Assembly: GCF_001422735.1 (NCBI RefSeq)
Contig: NZ_LMLZ01000007.1
Location: 1-53,669 of the forward strand
From: Acidovorax sp. Leaf78
GTDB taxonomy: Bacteria; Pseudomonadota; Gammaproteobacteria; Burkholderiales; Burkholderiaceae_C
Length of the DNA: 53,669 nucleotides
Reading direction: 5' to 3'
The notes beneath the pieces were generated by a model. It worked only from the letters and a program-made list of their open reading frames with translations, did no database searches and was not told where the DNA came from. Each line of letters opens with the position of its first letter. Position 1 is the first letter of the stretch. Position numbers and translations under genes: made by a program. Shown in pieces: positions 43,943 to 52,818 of this stretch.

Positions 43943-44445
43943 GCATCTTTCGCGACCTGCTCGCCATCAAGGCCTTTCGCGAGAACAAGGCCGAGACGGC
44001 CGTGCGCGTGCAGCGCGATGCGCTGCGCGAGGCCCGCGAGGCCCGCGAGGCGGCCCAGGCGCTGCTGGAGCGGCTGGTGCGCGAAGGGCTGGCGCACGAA
44101 ATGCAGCTTTACCGCGACCTGTGCGAGCGCATCGTGCGGCTGCGCGAGATCGAAGACGTGCAGCTGGCCGTGGTCGGCCTGCGCCAGCGCGAGGCGCAGC
44201 AGCAGGACGCGGTCGTGGCGGCCACCAAGGTGCAGGAGCAGGCCAACGAGAAGCTCGAGACCGCGCGCGCTGCCCACCAGGAGGCGAGCCGGCAGAAATC
44301 CAAGTTCGTCGACCTGGCGCGCAACTACACCGAAGAGCAGATGCGCGAGACCGAGCGCAAGGAAGACCTGGAGATGGAAGAGGCTGCCAGCGTGAAGCGC
44401 GACCGCGAAGATTGGGAAGCGTACGACCCGGAGACTGTGGCATGA
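43939..44445 (+). CDS. sctO: T3SS stalk protein SctO
   Basis: 168 residues with a GTG start overlapping the sctN stop (GTGA). It is almost wholly a two-helix coiled coil rich in Arg/Glu/Ala/Gln: '[20 protein letters not shown]', '[20 protein letters not shown]', '[20 protein letters not shown]'. This matches YscO/FliJ, the stalk that enters the ATPase hexamer and contacts SctV. Position between sctN and sctP is canonical. A 139-base gap with a dispersed repeat follows. Confidence 0.93.
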   Translation: MSIFRDLLAIKAFRENKAETAVRVQRDALREAREAREAAQALLERLVREGLAHEMQLYRDLCERIVRLREIEDVQLAVVGLRQREAQQQDAVVAATKVQEQANEKLETARAAHQEASRQKSKFVDLARNYTEEQMRETERKEDLEMEEAASVKRDREDWEAYDPETVA

Positions 44446-44503
44446 CCCCCCTGCAAGGCGCACCCTGCGGCGGCAAAAACCGCCCACACACCGAATGCTA
44501 CAC

Positions 44504-44556
44504 ATTTGATAGCTTAAGAAGCACGTCCATCCAGCGGAAGGGGCCATTTTTTATCG
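44504..44556 (-). repeat. Dispersed palindromic repeat, copy 4, between sctO and sctP
   Basis: On the minus strand: ATAAAAAATGGCCCCTTCCGC, centre, CGTGCTTCTTAAGCTATCAAA, a diverged copy of the element at 29938-29991. It fills most of the 44446-44584 gap, the only sizeable gap within the sctI-sctU block. Confidence 0.6.
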
Positions 44557-44584
44557 CACCACCCATGGCTGCGCAGGTGCTGGC

Positions 44585-45214
44585 ATGAACACTGAACGGC
44601 CGATCCACCTGGACCTGGGCATGCCGGCTTCGACGGCGTTCGAAGCCCGCACCGGCACCGGCGCACAGACCGGCAGCGACCCGCGCGACACCGACACGCT
44701 GTCCGACGATGCGAAGGCATTGCGCAGCCTGCTGGAGCAGCAGCGTGCGGCGCCACCCGCTGGCGCGGCGCAGCCGCCCAGTGCCCCGCGCCCCTTCGAC
44801 CTCTTCGGCCCCGGTGCCGCCGCACTGCCAGGCCAGGTGCCGCAGCAGGCGGCCCAGACCACGGCTGCCGCAACCGCCGCGGCCCCCGCTGATGCGCCCC
44901 GGGGCATTGGCGAGACCTTGTCGCAGATGGCCCAGCGGCTGCTGGTGGGCGACGGCAGCACCGGCCGGCGCTCGGTGCAGATCCAGTTGGCGGACGACAG
45001 CCTGCCGGGCGTGGTGGTCGACATCTTCGAAGACGGTGGCCGCGTCGTGGCGCAGTTCACCTGCATGCAGGAGTCGTCGCGCGAACGCCTGGTGCGCAAT
45101 GCGCAGTGGCTGGCGGACGGACTGGCCGAGCGCCTGGCCCAGGGCGTGTCCGTGCGGGTGCAGACCGACGACCCGGAAGACCTTTGCCTGGTGGAGGCGC
45201 ACGCCGGCGGGTGA
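44585..45214 (+). CDS. sctP: T3SS needle-length regulator SctP
   Basis: 209 residues. The N-terminal half is Ala/Pro/Gln-rich and unfolded (about 1-105), the ruler-like part. The C-terminal half 'SVQIQLADDSLPGVVVDIFE', 'DGGRVVAQFTCMQESSRERL' and 'RNAQWLADGLAERLAQGVSV' resembles the T3S4 substrate-switch domain of YscP/BscP. Lies between sctO and sctQ as expected. At 209 residues it is short for a ruler (YscP about 450-515), pointing to a short needle if length scales as in Yersinia. Confidence 0.87.
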   Translation: MNTERPIHLDLGMPASTAFEARTGTGAQTGSDPRDTDTLSDDAKALRSLLEQQRAAPPAGAAQPPSAPRPFDLFGPGAAALPGQVPQQAAQTTAAATAAAPADAPRGIGETLSQMAQRLLVGDGSTGRRSVQIQLADDSLPGVVVDIFEDGGRVVAQFTCMQESSRERLVRNAQWLADGLAERLAQGVSVRVQTDDPEDLCLVEAHAGG

Positions 45215-45293
45215 CACCCCACCTGCTGCCTGTATCCCACCGCTTGCACCGCTGACCGAACCACCCATCGACTCGCCTTTTTACCGAGCACCC

Positions 45294-46376
45294 ATGTCCT
45301 CCCCCCACGCCACCGCCGCCTTGCAGCCCCTGCGCCTGTCGCGCAACGAGGCCCAGGCCCGCACCACCATTGCCCAGCGCGCCGCGGGGCTGCCGCTGCG
45401 CCTGGGCGCGTCCGCCTGGCAGGCCCGCCTTCATCCGGTGGCCGGCTCGGCCGCGCCCTGGCCCGAGCCCGGCTACGTTCTCCGCCTGGAATGGGCCGGT
45501 GCCGCCATGGCCTTGCGGCTGCCCGCCGCAGCCATCGAACAGGCCCTGGCCAGCGTGCTGGAAGGTGCCGCGCTGCCCGCCATCCCGTCCACCCTGGCCG
45601 ATGCCGTGCTGGAAGCCAGCGCGGGCGAGCTGCTCCAGAGCCTGCAGGCCCTGGGCCGTGGTACGCCAGAGCTGCTGGCCTGGGGCCCGGCGCAGCCGGG
45701 CGACGTGCAGAACCTGCCGCCCCATGCCTGCGATGTCTATCTGGCCGCTGACGACGGCGTGCAGGCGATTGCCGGCTCGCTGCACCTCGATGGGCTGGGG
45801 CTGCTGCTCGTGGCAGGCCTGGTCGGCAAGCGCCCGCCGCAGCCGGGCCCGCTGGACGACAGCCTGCCCGTCACCCTGCGTGCGGAAGTCGGCTTCACCC
45901 GCCTGCCCGCCAGCGATGCCGCCACGCTGGCGCTTGGCGACGTGGTGCTGCTGGATGCTTTCTTCGCCACGGCCGACCGTGCGCTGTGGCTGAGCGCCGA
46001 CGGACGCCGGGGCGTGCACGTGCAGTGGCCTTCCGTGACCTCTGCGCCCGATGCAGCAGATACGGCACCGCCGACCCGCCTTACCGTCATCCACCCCTGG
46101 ACCGAAACCATGCCCGCCACCTCCGACACCCCTTCCACCGACACCGCGGCACTCGACACGGTGCCGGTGCGGCTTTCCTTCGACCTGGGCGATGTGACCC
46201 TGACGCTCGCGCAGCTGCGCGCGCTGCAGCCCGGCCAGACGCTGGACCTGGGCCACCCGCTGGCAGGTGCCGTGCGCATTCGTGCCAACGGCGCGCTGGT
46301 GGGCGAAGGCGACCTGGTGGACATCGACGGCCAGATCGGCGTGTCCGTGCGCAGCCTGCACTCCGCCAGCCACTGA
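45294..46376 (+). CDS. sctQ: T3SS sorting platform protein SctQ
   Basis: 360 residues from ATG 45294. The C-terminal SpoA (surface presentation of antigens) domain is clear: 'VRLSFDLGDVTLTLAQLRAL', 'QPGQTLDLGHPLAGAVRIRA', 'NGALVGEGDLVDIDGQIGVS', shared with FliN/YscQ. The N-terminal two-thirds is the divergent FliM-like part. It forms cytoplasmic pods with SctK/L/N. An in-frame ATG at 46110 just before the SpoA domain could start a short SctQ-C form of 88 residues, as known in Yersinia and Salmonella. Confidence 0.94.
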   Translation: MSSPHATAALQPLRLSRNEAQARTTIAQRAAGLPLRLGASAWQARLHPVAGSAAPWPEPGYVLRLEWAGAAMALRLPAAAIEQALASVLEGAALPAIPSTLADAVLEASAGELLQSLQALGRGTPELLAWGPAQPGDVQNLPPHACDVYLAADDGVQAIAGSLHLDGLGLLLVAGLVGKRPPQPGPLDDSLPVTLRAEVGFTRLPASDAATLALGDVVLLDAFFATADRALWLSADGRRGVHVQWPSVTSAPDAADTAPPTRLTVIHPWTETMPATSDTPSTDTAALDTVPVRLSFDLGDVTLTLAQLRALQPGQTLDLGHPLAGAVRIRANGALVGEGDLVDIDGQIGVSVRSLHSASH

Positions 46377-46383
46377 GCCCCCA

Positions 46384-47031
46384 ATGACCAATTTCGATCC
46401 GATCACGCTGGCGGTACTGCTGGCCCTGATGGCGCTGATGCCCACGCTGGTGGTGGTGAGCACGAGCTTCCTCAAGATCGCCGTGGTGATGTCGCTGCTG
46501 CGCAATGCCATCGGGGTGCAGCAGATGCCCCCCAACCTGGCGCTGTACGGCATGGCGCTGATCCTGTCGGCGTATGTCATGGCGCCGGTGGGCATGCACA
46601 TGTTCGATCGGCTCACCGAACGCCCCGACACGCTCAAGAGCGTGCCCACGCTGGTGGGCGCGGTGCGCGACGGGGCGGAGCCGCTGCGCGAGTTCATGCT
46701 CAAGAACAGCCGCGCCGAGCAGCGCGACTTTTTTGTGCGCACCGCGCAGCGCATGTGGGGCCCCAAGCTGTCCGAGGGCATCACGCAGCGCGACTTCATC
46801 GTGCTGATGCCGGCCTTCGTGGTGTCGGAGCTCACGGCGGCGTTCCAGATAGGGTTCCTGCTCTACCTGCCGTTCGTCGTGATCGACCTGATCGTCTCCA
46901 ACATCCTGCTGGCGATGGGGATGATGATGGTGTCGCCCGTGACGATCTCGCTGCCGCTCAAGCTCTTTCTGTTCGTGATGGTGGACGGCTGGTCGCGGCT
47001 GATCCAGGGCCTGGTCCTGACCTATGCATGA
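46384..47031 (+). CDS. sctR: T3SS export gate protein SctR
   Basis: 215 residues. The FliP/YscR blocks are near-invariant: 'LPTLVVVSTSFLKIAVVMSL'-like stretch at 46438-46500, 'RNAIGVQQMPPNLALYGMAL', 'LMPAFVVSELTAAFQIGFLL' and 'GMMMVSPVTISLPLKLFLFV'. Four membrane helices. It forms the helical SctRST core complex. The upstream ATG in the same frame is rejected because it lies in sctQ. A 68-base gap separates it from sctS. Confidence 0.97.
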   Translation: MTNFDPITLAVLLALMALMPTLVVVSTSFLKIAVVMSLLRNAIGVQQMPPNLALYGMALILSAYVMAPVGMHMFDRLTERPDTLKSVPTLVGAVRDGAEPLREFMLKNSRAEQRDFFVRTAQRMWGPKLSEGITQRDFIVLMPAFVVSELTAAFQIGFLLYLPFVVIDLIVSNILLAMGMMMVSPVTISLPLKLFLFVMVDGWSRLIQGLVLTYA

Positions 47032-47099
47032 ACACACTCCCCTGTTGGCGCTGACGGCAGCAACACCGCGCGCGGCACACCCTACCTTGGACCACTGAC

Positions 47100-47369
47100 A
47101 TGCAATCCGTCGACGTCGTTTCGTTCTTCACTCAGGCGCTGTACCTGGTGCTGTGGCTGTCCCTGCCCCCCATCATCGTGGGCTCGGTCGTGGGTACCTT
47201 GTTCTCGCTGTTCCAGGCGCTCACGCAGATCCAGGAGCAGACGCTGTCCTTCGGCGTGAAACTGATCGCCGTGTCCGTGACCATTTTGCTGACGGCCCGC
47301 TGGGTCGGCGGTGAAATGTTCAATTTCACGGTGCAGATCTTCGACTCGATTCCGTCGCTGGGCCGCTGA
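47100..47369 (+). CDS. sctS: T3SS export gate protein SctS
   Basis: 89 residues with two membrane helices: 'FFTQALYLVLWLSLPPIIVG' and 'KLIAVSVTILLTARWVGGEM', joined by 'LFQALTQIQEQTLSFGVK', the FliQ/YscS signature. Forms part of the helical export gate with SctR and SctT. Confidence 0.97.
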   Translation: MQSVDVVSFFTQALYLVLWLSLPPIIVGSVVGTLFSLFQALTQIQEQTLSFGVKLIAVSVTILLTARWVGGEMFNFTVQIFDSIPSLGR

Positions 47370-47414
47370 GCCCCGCACGGACCGCAGCGCCCTCAGCCCG
47401 CACACGCACAGGAC

Positions 47415-47444
47415 GGAACCGCATGGACCTGCCGGTTACTTACC
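47415..47444 (+). promoter_or_regulatory. Motif match overlapping the sctT start (possible internal promoter)
   Basis: GGAACC (47415-47420), 15 bases, TTACTTACC (47436-47444), identical in both elements and spacing to the site at 34758. It covers the sctT ATG (47423), so a transcript from it would begin inside sctT and serve sctU onward. It may be chance, as it is partly coding. Confidence 0.35.
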
Positions 47445-48232
47445 AGGAAGCCAAGACGTTCATCGGAACGTTGGCCCTGACACAACCGCGCATCCTGGCC
47501 ATGTTCATCGTCCTGCCGCTTTTCAACACCCAGCTGGTGCCGGGCTTGCTGCGCATTTCCGTGGCCGTGTCGCTGGGCATCGTCATGGTGCCCGCGCTGT
47601 CCGGGCAGATCGCGGTGGCCGAACTGCACGCGGCGCAGTTGCTGCTGTTGATCATGAAGGAAGCGTTCATCGGCTTCGTCATCGGCTACATCGCCGCCAT
47701 CCCGTTCTGGATCTTCGAAGCCGTCGGGTTCCTGGTGGACAACCAGCGCGGGGCCAGCATCGCGTCCACGCTCAACCCGCTGACGGGCAACGACTCGTCG
47801 CCGCTAGGCATCCTGTTCAACCAGGCGTTCATCGTGTTCTTTCTGATCACGGGTGGCTTCACGCTGCTGCTGGGCGTGCTGTACGACAGCTTCGGCCTGT
47901 GGAGCGTGACCCAGTGGGCGCCCACGCTGCGGCCTGAATCGATCCCCCTGCTCCTCGATCAGCTCGACCGCCTGGTGCGCATGGCCATGCTGCTGGCGGC
48001 GCCGGTGCTGGTGGCGATGTTCCTCGCCGAGATCGGCCTGGCGCTCGTGAGCCGCTTTGCGCCTCAGCTGCAGGTGTTCTTCATGGCCATGCCCATCAAG
48101 AGCGCACTGGCGATGCTGGTGCTGCTGCTCTATGGGGCGTCGCTCTTCGAGTATGGCGCCGAGCAGGTCGAATCCATGGGCCACATCCTGCCTTTCCTGC
48201 GCGAGCAGTGGGCAGCGCCGTCCGGCGGCTGA
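47423..48232 (+). CDS. sctT: T3SS export gate protein SctT
   Basis: 269 residues, six or more membrane helices, FliR/YscT family: 'RILAMFIVLPLFNTQLVPGL', 'MKEAFIGFVIGYIAAIPFWI', 'FEAVGFLVDNQRGASIASTL' (the conserved EAxGxxxDxQRG block). It completes the SctRST core. The upstream 53-base gap holds a copy of the sigma-site motif overlapping the start codon. Confidence 0.97.
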   Translation: MDLPVTYQEAKTFIGTLALTQPRILAMFIVLPLFNTQLVPGLLRISVAVSLGIVMVPALSGQIAVAELHAAQLLLLIMKEAFIGFVIGYIAAIPFWIFEAVGFLVDNQRGASIASTLNPLTGNDSSPLGILFNQAFIVFFLITGGFTLLLGVLYDSFGLWSVTQWAPTLRPESIPLLLDQLDRLVRMAMLLAAPVLVAMFLAEIGLALVSRFAPQLQVFFMAMPIKSALAMLVLLLYGASLFEYGAEQVESMGHILPFLREQWAAPSGG

Positions 48233-48240
48233 GGAGCACC

Positions 48241-49293
48241 ATGAGCGAAAAGACCGAACAACCCACCTCCAAGCGCCTGCGCGATTCGCGGCAAAAGGGC
48301 GACGTCGCTTACAGCAAGGACTTCACACAGACCTTTCTGATCCTGGCCATCTTCGGCTACCTGCTGGCCAGTGCCGGGCACATGGTCGAGGTGATGGGCC
48401 AGATGATCCTGCTGCCCACCACGCTGCTCAAGCTGGGCTTCAACGAGGCCGCCAACACGCTGGTGGAAGAGCTGCTCCGGGAGGCCGCGTGGCTCACCCT
48501 GCCCATCATCGGCATCGTGTTGGGCGCCGGGGTGTTTGCCGACGCGCTGCAAGTGGGCGTGCTATTCGCGTTCGAGAAGCTCAAGCCTTCGGCCAAGAAG
48601 CTCAACGTCCTGGACAACCTCAAGAACATCTTCACCAAGAAGAACCTGATGGAGTTCTTGAAGTCGATCCTCAAGATCGCTTTTCTGTCCACCCTGCTGA
48701 CGCTCTTGATCAAGGACGCGCTGCCGATCATGACCAGCATTCCGCAGGCCGGCCTGCCGGGTCTGGGGCAGGTGGTGGCCGCGCTCCTCAAGACCATGCT
48801 CATCCACATCGGCCTGGCGTATGGCGCCATAGCGCTGGCCGACTTCGCGTGGCAGCGTTACCAGTACCGCAAGGGGCTGATGATGTCCAAGGACGAGATC
48901 AAGCAGGAATACAAGGAGATGGAGGGCGACCCCCACATCAAGCACCAGCGCAAGCACCTGCACCAGGAGATGATGCAGCACGGCGCGGTGGAGAGCTCGC
49001 GCAAGGCCACCGTGGTGGTGACCAACCCTACCCACCTGGCCGTGGCGCTGCGCTACGACTCCGAAGAAACGCCGCTGCCGGTGGTGCTGGCCAAGGGCGA
49101 AGGCGCGCTGGCCGAACGCATGATGGCGGCGGCACGCGAAGCCGGTGTGCCGGTGATGCAGAACATTCCGCTGGCCCGCGCCCTCACCGAACATGCGGAA
49201 GCCGGCCAGTACATCCCTTCCGAGCTGGTGGAGCCCGTGGCGGAACTGCTGCGCCTGTTGCAGCAGATGAATTCCGATCCCGGCCTGTCGTAG
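48241..49293 (+). CDS. sctU: T3SS substrate-specificity switch SctU
   Basis: 350 residues from ATG 48241. 'EKTEQPTSKRLRDSRQKGDV' is the FlhB/YscU opening. Four membrane helices follow, then a cytoplasmic domain with the self-cleaving NPTH motif (N262-P263) in 'VVVTNPTHLAVALRYD'. Cleavage there switches export from needle parts to translocators. It lies 8 bases after sctT and 27 before the chaperone gene. Confidence 0.97.
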   Translation: MSEKTEQPTSKRLRDSRQKGDVAYSKDFTQTFLILAIFGYLLASAGHMVEVMGQMILLPTTLLKLGFNEAANTLVEELLREAAWLTLPIIGIVLGAGVFADALQVGVLFAFEKLKPSAKKLNVLDNLKNIFTKKNLMEFLKSILKIAFLSTLLTLLIKDALPIMTSIPQAGLPGLGQVVAALLKTMLIHIGLAYGAIALADFAWQRYQYRKGLMMSKDEIKQEYKEMEGDPHIKHQRKHLHQEMMQHGAVESSRKATVVVTNPTHLAVALRYDSEETPLPVVLAKGEGALAERMMAAAREAGVPVMQNIPLARALTEHAEAGQYIPSELVEPVAELLRLLQQMNSDPGLS

Positions 49294-49320
49294 CCCTGGC
49301 TCTTGATTCCAAGACACACC

Positions 49321-49737
49321 ATGAAATCGTCCGCCCCCGCCGATCCCGCTTCCGCCCGCCTGCTGCAGGCCTACGCCAGCCAGTACGGCCTGACGGCGCC
49401 GGGCGCCGCCAGCAGCAGTGCCCCCGTCGACATGACGGTGGACGGCATCTACCGCATTCGCCTGCGTGCGCTGCCCCAGGGCGGTGTGGCCGTCAGCGCG
49501 CGGCTACGCACCCTGCCCGAGCCCGGCCCGGCCCGCGACGACATGCTGCTGGGCGTGGCCCGCCTGGCCTGCGGCACCATGAAGGACCACGCCAGTGGCT
49601 GCGTGGTCGATGAGCGCGGGCGCGCCATCTGGCTGCAGCAGACCGCGTCCGCGGCCTCCAGCCAGGACATCGACGACGCCGTGGGCGGGTTGGTGAATGC
49701 TCTGGCGTTCTGGTCCAAGGCCATCGCCACCGTCTGA
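49321..49737 (+). CDS. Probable T3SS chaperone between sctU and sctC (BscW-like position)
   Basis: 138 residues from ATG 49321. 'RLLQAYASQYGLTAPGAASS', then strands 'MTVDGIYRIRLRALPQGGVA' and a late helix 'DIDDAVGGLVNALAFWSKAI', consistent with the CesT-type chaperone fold. It lies where Bordetella has bscW between bscU and bscC. The client is not evident. Confidence 0.72.
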   Translation: MKSSAPADPASARLLQAYASQYGLTAPGAASSSAPVDMTVDGIYRIRLRALPQGGVAVSARLRTLPEPGPARDDMLLGVARLACGTMKDHASGCVVDERGRAIWLQQTASAASSQDIDDAVGGLVNALAFWSKAIATV

Positions 49738-49771
49738 TTGATCCCCGGTCCCTGCGCACGTTCTGAATCCT

Positions 49772-51697
49772 ATGCACGCCACTCCACGCTCTTTCTTCCC
49801 ACGCATGCCGGCCGCGGGCCACGTCGGCTCTGCCATCGCACTGGCATGCGCCCTGCTGCTGGGCGCCGCCCCTGTACAGGCCGGCACACCGCCGTGGGCC
49901 AACGCGCCCTACAGCTACTACGCGGACAACGCCCCCATCGCCAACGTGCTGCGGGACTTCGCCAGCAGCTTCAGCCTGTCGCTGGAGCTCTCGCCGCTGG
50001 TCGAAGGCAAGGTCAACGGACGCTTCAACGCGCAGAACCCGACCGAGTTCATGGACCGCATGGCCAGCGTCTACGGCCTGACCTGGTTCACCCACGCCGG
50101 CACGCTGTTCGTGAGTCGCACCACCGAGATGAGCACCCGCAGCATCACCGGCGGCGGCAGCGGCATCGCCGCGGTCCGCCAGGCGCTGACCAGCCTGGGC
50201 GTGCTGGACACGCGCTTCGGGTGGGGTGAATTGCCCGAGCAGGGTGTGGCCCTGGTCTCCGGCCCTCCGGCCTACGTGGCCCTGATCGAGCGCACCATGG
50301 CCTCGTTGCCACTGATGGCTGGCGGGCAGCAGGTGGCCGTGTTCCGCCTGAAACACGCGTCGGTGGACGACCGCACCATTCTTTATCGCGACCGCCAGAT
50401 CACGACGCCGGGCCTTGCGCAGGTGCTGCGCAACCTCATCAGCGGCAGCGGCGGGACGGCGGGGGTCAACAACGCCCTGCTGTCGTCGGTGGCTGGCCAA
50501 TCCGGTGGCATGGCGGGCATGCCCGTGGCGGCCAATACGGCCGGGATTTCGTTCGACCCGGCCAGCTCCGGCATGCAGACCGGGCCTGCAGCGTCGCCCA
50601 ACGGAACGGCGTCCGGCTCGGGCGCATCGAACACCCAGGGTGCATCAGGCGCAGCGGCGTCCGGCTCCAGCGGTCGCGGTGGGTCGGCAGGCGCCGCGAG
50701 TGTGTCGTCCACCCGGCGATTGGCGCCCTCCATCCAGGCGGACTCGCGGCTCAACGCCATCATCGTGCAGGACACGCCGGAACGCATTCCGCTGTACAAG
50801 GCGCTGATCGATCAGCTCGACATCCCCACCCCATTGATCGAGATCGAGGCCATGATCCTCGACATCAACTCCAGCCGCCTGGACGAGCTGGGCATCTCCT
50901 GGAGCGGCCGCCGCGGTGGCAGCGTGGGAGGCTTTGGCAACATGACCCGGGTCGACGATGGCAACGACCTGGTGCTGGGCGCCCTGCAGCGTGGCGCCAG
51001 CGTGGACCCCACCAGCCTGGTCGTCAGTTCGGGCAACTTCCTGATGAGCCGCATCCGCGCGCTGGAAGGCGCTGGCGAAGCGTCCATACAGTCCCGCCCG
51101 TCCATCCTCACCATCGACAACATCGGCGCGCTGCTGGATCTGTCGGAAACCTTCTACATCCGCAGCATCGGCGAGCGCGTGGCCACCATCACGCCCATCA
51201 CGGCAGGCACCACCTTGCGGGTGACACCGCATTTCGTCCAGCGCGACGAAGGCCCGGTCATTCAGCTCGATGTGGACATCGAAGACGGGCAGATCCAGGA
51301 GACGACGGTGGACACCATCCCCACCGTTCGGCGCAGCGTGGTAAGTACGCAGGCCATCGTCGGCGAGGGGCAGACCCTGGTGATTGGCGGCTACAAGAGC
51401 ACGCAGCGAACCAACGAGCTGAACAAGGTCCCCGGCCTGGGCGCGGTGCCGGTGGTCGGCCTGTTCTTTTCCAACCGCATCAACAACGTGCAGTCGCGCG
51501 AGCGCGTATTCATGATCAAGCCGCGGCTGGTGTCGCTGCCGTCCAATCTGGTGTCGGCGGCCGATGCACTGCGCAGCAACCCGGCGGTGGTCATGCCCCC
51601 TCAGAACTTCCCGTTGCCCGTGCAGGCAGCGCCGGTAGCGCCTGTCACGCCGATGTTCGTGCAACCCATGACGGGAAATCCTGCCACGCAGCAGTGA
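49772..51697 (+). CDS. sctC: T3SS outer-membrane secretin SctC
   Basis: 641 residues. Signal peptide (about 1-37) ends in 'APVQAGTPPW'. N0/N1 domains: 'YYADNAPIANVLRDFASSFS' and 'FMDRMASVYGLTWFTHAGTL'. N3 domain contains a Gly/Ser/Ala-rich insert (about 235-310). The secretin barrel has 'IEIEAMILDINSSRLDELGI', 'GEASIQSRPSILTIDNIGAL' and 'VVGLFFSNRINNVQSRERVF'. It forms the outer ring channel. It is the last gene of the plus-strand operon. Confidence 0.97.
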   Translation: MHATPRSFFPRMPAAGHVGSAIALACALLLGAAPVQAGTPPWANAPYSYYADNAPIANVLRDFASSFSLSLELSPLVEGKVNGRFNAQNPTEFMDRMASVYGLTWFTHAGTLFVSRTTEMSTRSITGGGSGIAAVRQALTSLGVLDTRFGWGELPEQGVALVSGPPAYVALIERTMASLPLMAGGQQVAVFRLKHASVDDRTILYRDRQITTPGLAQVLRNLISGSGGTAGVNNALLSSVAGQSGGMAGMPVAANTAGISFDPASSGMQTGPAASPNGTASGSGASNTQGASGAAASGSSGRGGSAGAASVSSTRRLAPSIQADSRLNAIIVQDTPERIPLYKALIDQLDIPTPLIEIEAMILDINSSRLDELGISWSGRRGGSVGGFGNMTRVDDGNDLVLGALQRGASVDPTSLVVSSGNFLMSRIRALEGAGEASIQSRPSILTIDNIGALLDLSETFYIRSIGERVATITPITAGTTLRVTPHFVQRDEGPVIQLDVDIEDGQIQETTVDTIPTVRRSVVSTQAIVGEGQTLVIGGYKSTQRTNELNKVPGLGAVPVVGLFFSNRINNVQSRERVFMIKPRLVSLPSNLVSAADALRSNPAVVMPPQNFPLPVQAAPVAPVTPMFVQPMTGNPATQQ

Positions 51698-52024
51698 AGT
51701 GATGCGGTGGGAGCGGCCGGTTGCGCATGGCGTCGGAGTTCGACAGGGGCCGCCCTGCCGTTGCGCCATCCTGCCCGCCGGTTGTCCTTCAGTAGTGATG
51801 CGCTGGCTGGCCCCGCAGCATCACGCGCATGCCGTCGCGGAACTGCACGACGGTCAGCACGAACTGGTGAATGGGGGACCTGAAGCGTCGATGGCGCACA
51901 CCGTGCTGATCACGGCACGCCCAGCGCGCGGCAGATTGAACCGATGCCGGAGTCTGGCCCACCTGGTGCCAGGAATCTCTGAATCTCTTATCTGCGCGAC
52001 GCTATCACCACGGGCACGCCAAGA
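51698..52024. other. Intergenic region between sctC and the ECF sigma gene; one doubtful small reading frame
   Basis: 327 bases between convergent genes. No strong terminator is seen. On the minus strand a 57-codon frame with a GTG start (51962 to 51789) reads 'RWACRDQHGVRHRRFRSPIH' and 'QFVLTVVQFRDGMRVMLRGQ'. It looks more protein-like than chance but has no ATG and no clear ribosome site. It could be a small gene downstream of the sigma factor or a remnant. Confidence 0.4.
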
Positions 52025-52624
52025 TCAGAATTCAAACTCGACGCCGCGGGCGAAGAGTTTTGCGCGCAGAGCGCTGCGTGCACGTGAAAGCCGGCTGCGA
52101 ACAGTGCCCACAGGCACCGTCAACAAAGCCGCGGCGTCTTCGTAAGACAGCTCATCCACTGCCACCATCAGCAGGATGTCTCGCATGCTCTCCGGAAGCT
52201 CGGCCATCGCCTCTTCGAGGTAGCGCATGTGCTGTGCCTGTTCCACGGCCTGCGCCGGTGTGAGGCTGTCGCTCGCCATCTCGGACAGCTCCGATTCGTC
52301 CGTGAACTCATAACGGCGATGGGGTGCCCGCGACAGGTGATTGCGCACCAGATTCATCGCAATGCCGTAAAGCCAGGTGGAGAGCTCCGACTGGCCTTTG
52401 AATGTTTCGTAAGAGCGCACGGCTTCGAGAAAGGCCTGCTGCGCCAGATCTTCCGCATCGGTGGAGTTACCGATGTTCTTGATGATGAAGCGGTGCAGAC
52501 GCACCCCATGCGCTTGCACCAGGGTGCGGAACAAAGCATCGCGCTCGACCACTTCGTGCTCGTGCAGAGGGGTGGATGCGGCCTCCGAAGGATCCGCCAG
52601 GGCATGTGGTGCCACTGGCTCCAT
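52025..52624 (-). CDS. ECF sigma factor of the T3SS (BtrS/HrpL-like)
   Basis: 199 residues from ATG 52624 (the frame is open to a TTG at 52774; the start is uncertain). Region 2: 'RLHRFIIKNIGNSTDAEDLA', 'QQAFLEAVRSYETFKGQSEL', 'STWLYGIAMNLVRNHLSR'. Region 4: 'LPESMRDILLMVAVDELSYE', 'DAAALLTVPVGTVRSRLSRA'. This is the ECF group that includes HrpL and Bordetella BtrS, which recognise GGAAC-type -35 boxes. Six matching sites (GGAAC, spacer, TTAC) occur in this window. It is likely controlled by the RsbU/V/W-like switch or by the 198-residue neighbour. Confidence 0.93.
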   Translation of the reverse strand: MEPVAPHALADPSEAASTPLHEHEVVERDALFRTLVQAHGVRLHRFIIKNIGNSTDAEDLAQQAFLEAVRSYETFKGQSELSTWLYGIAMNLVRNHLSRAPHRRYEFTDESELSEMASDSLTPAQAVEQAQHMRYLEEAMAELPESMRDILLMVAVDELSYEDAAALLTVPVGTVRSRLSRARSALRAKLFARGVEFEF

Positions 52625-52818
52625 GGCGTCAGTGCCCAGCCCCGAAACTGCAAGCTGCGGAAACTCGGGCGGCACACATTCGCCCGGATGGCCTCCGGCA
52701 TTGGTAATAAATGTTACAAAATGAGCCTGCACTGCGGGATTTTCACAGAGGAAGTCCCACCTGTACAGCAACAATTGCGTACAGTGCTTTTATGCCGAAA
52801 GTCTGTGCGTCGGCTTGC

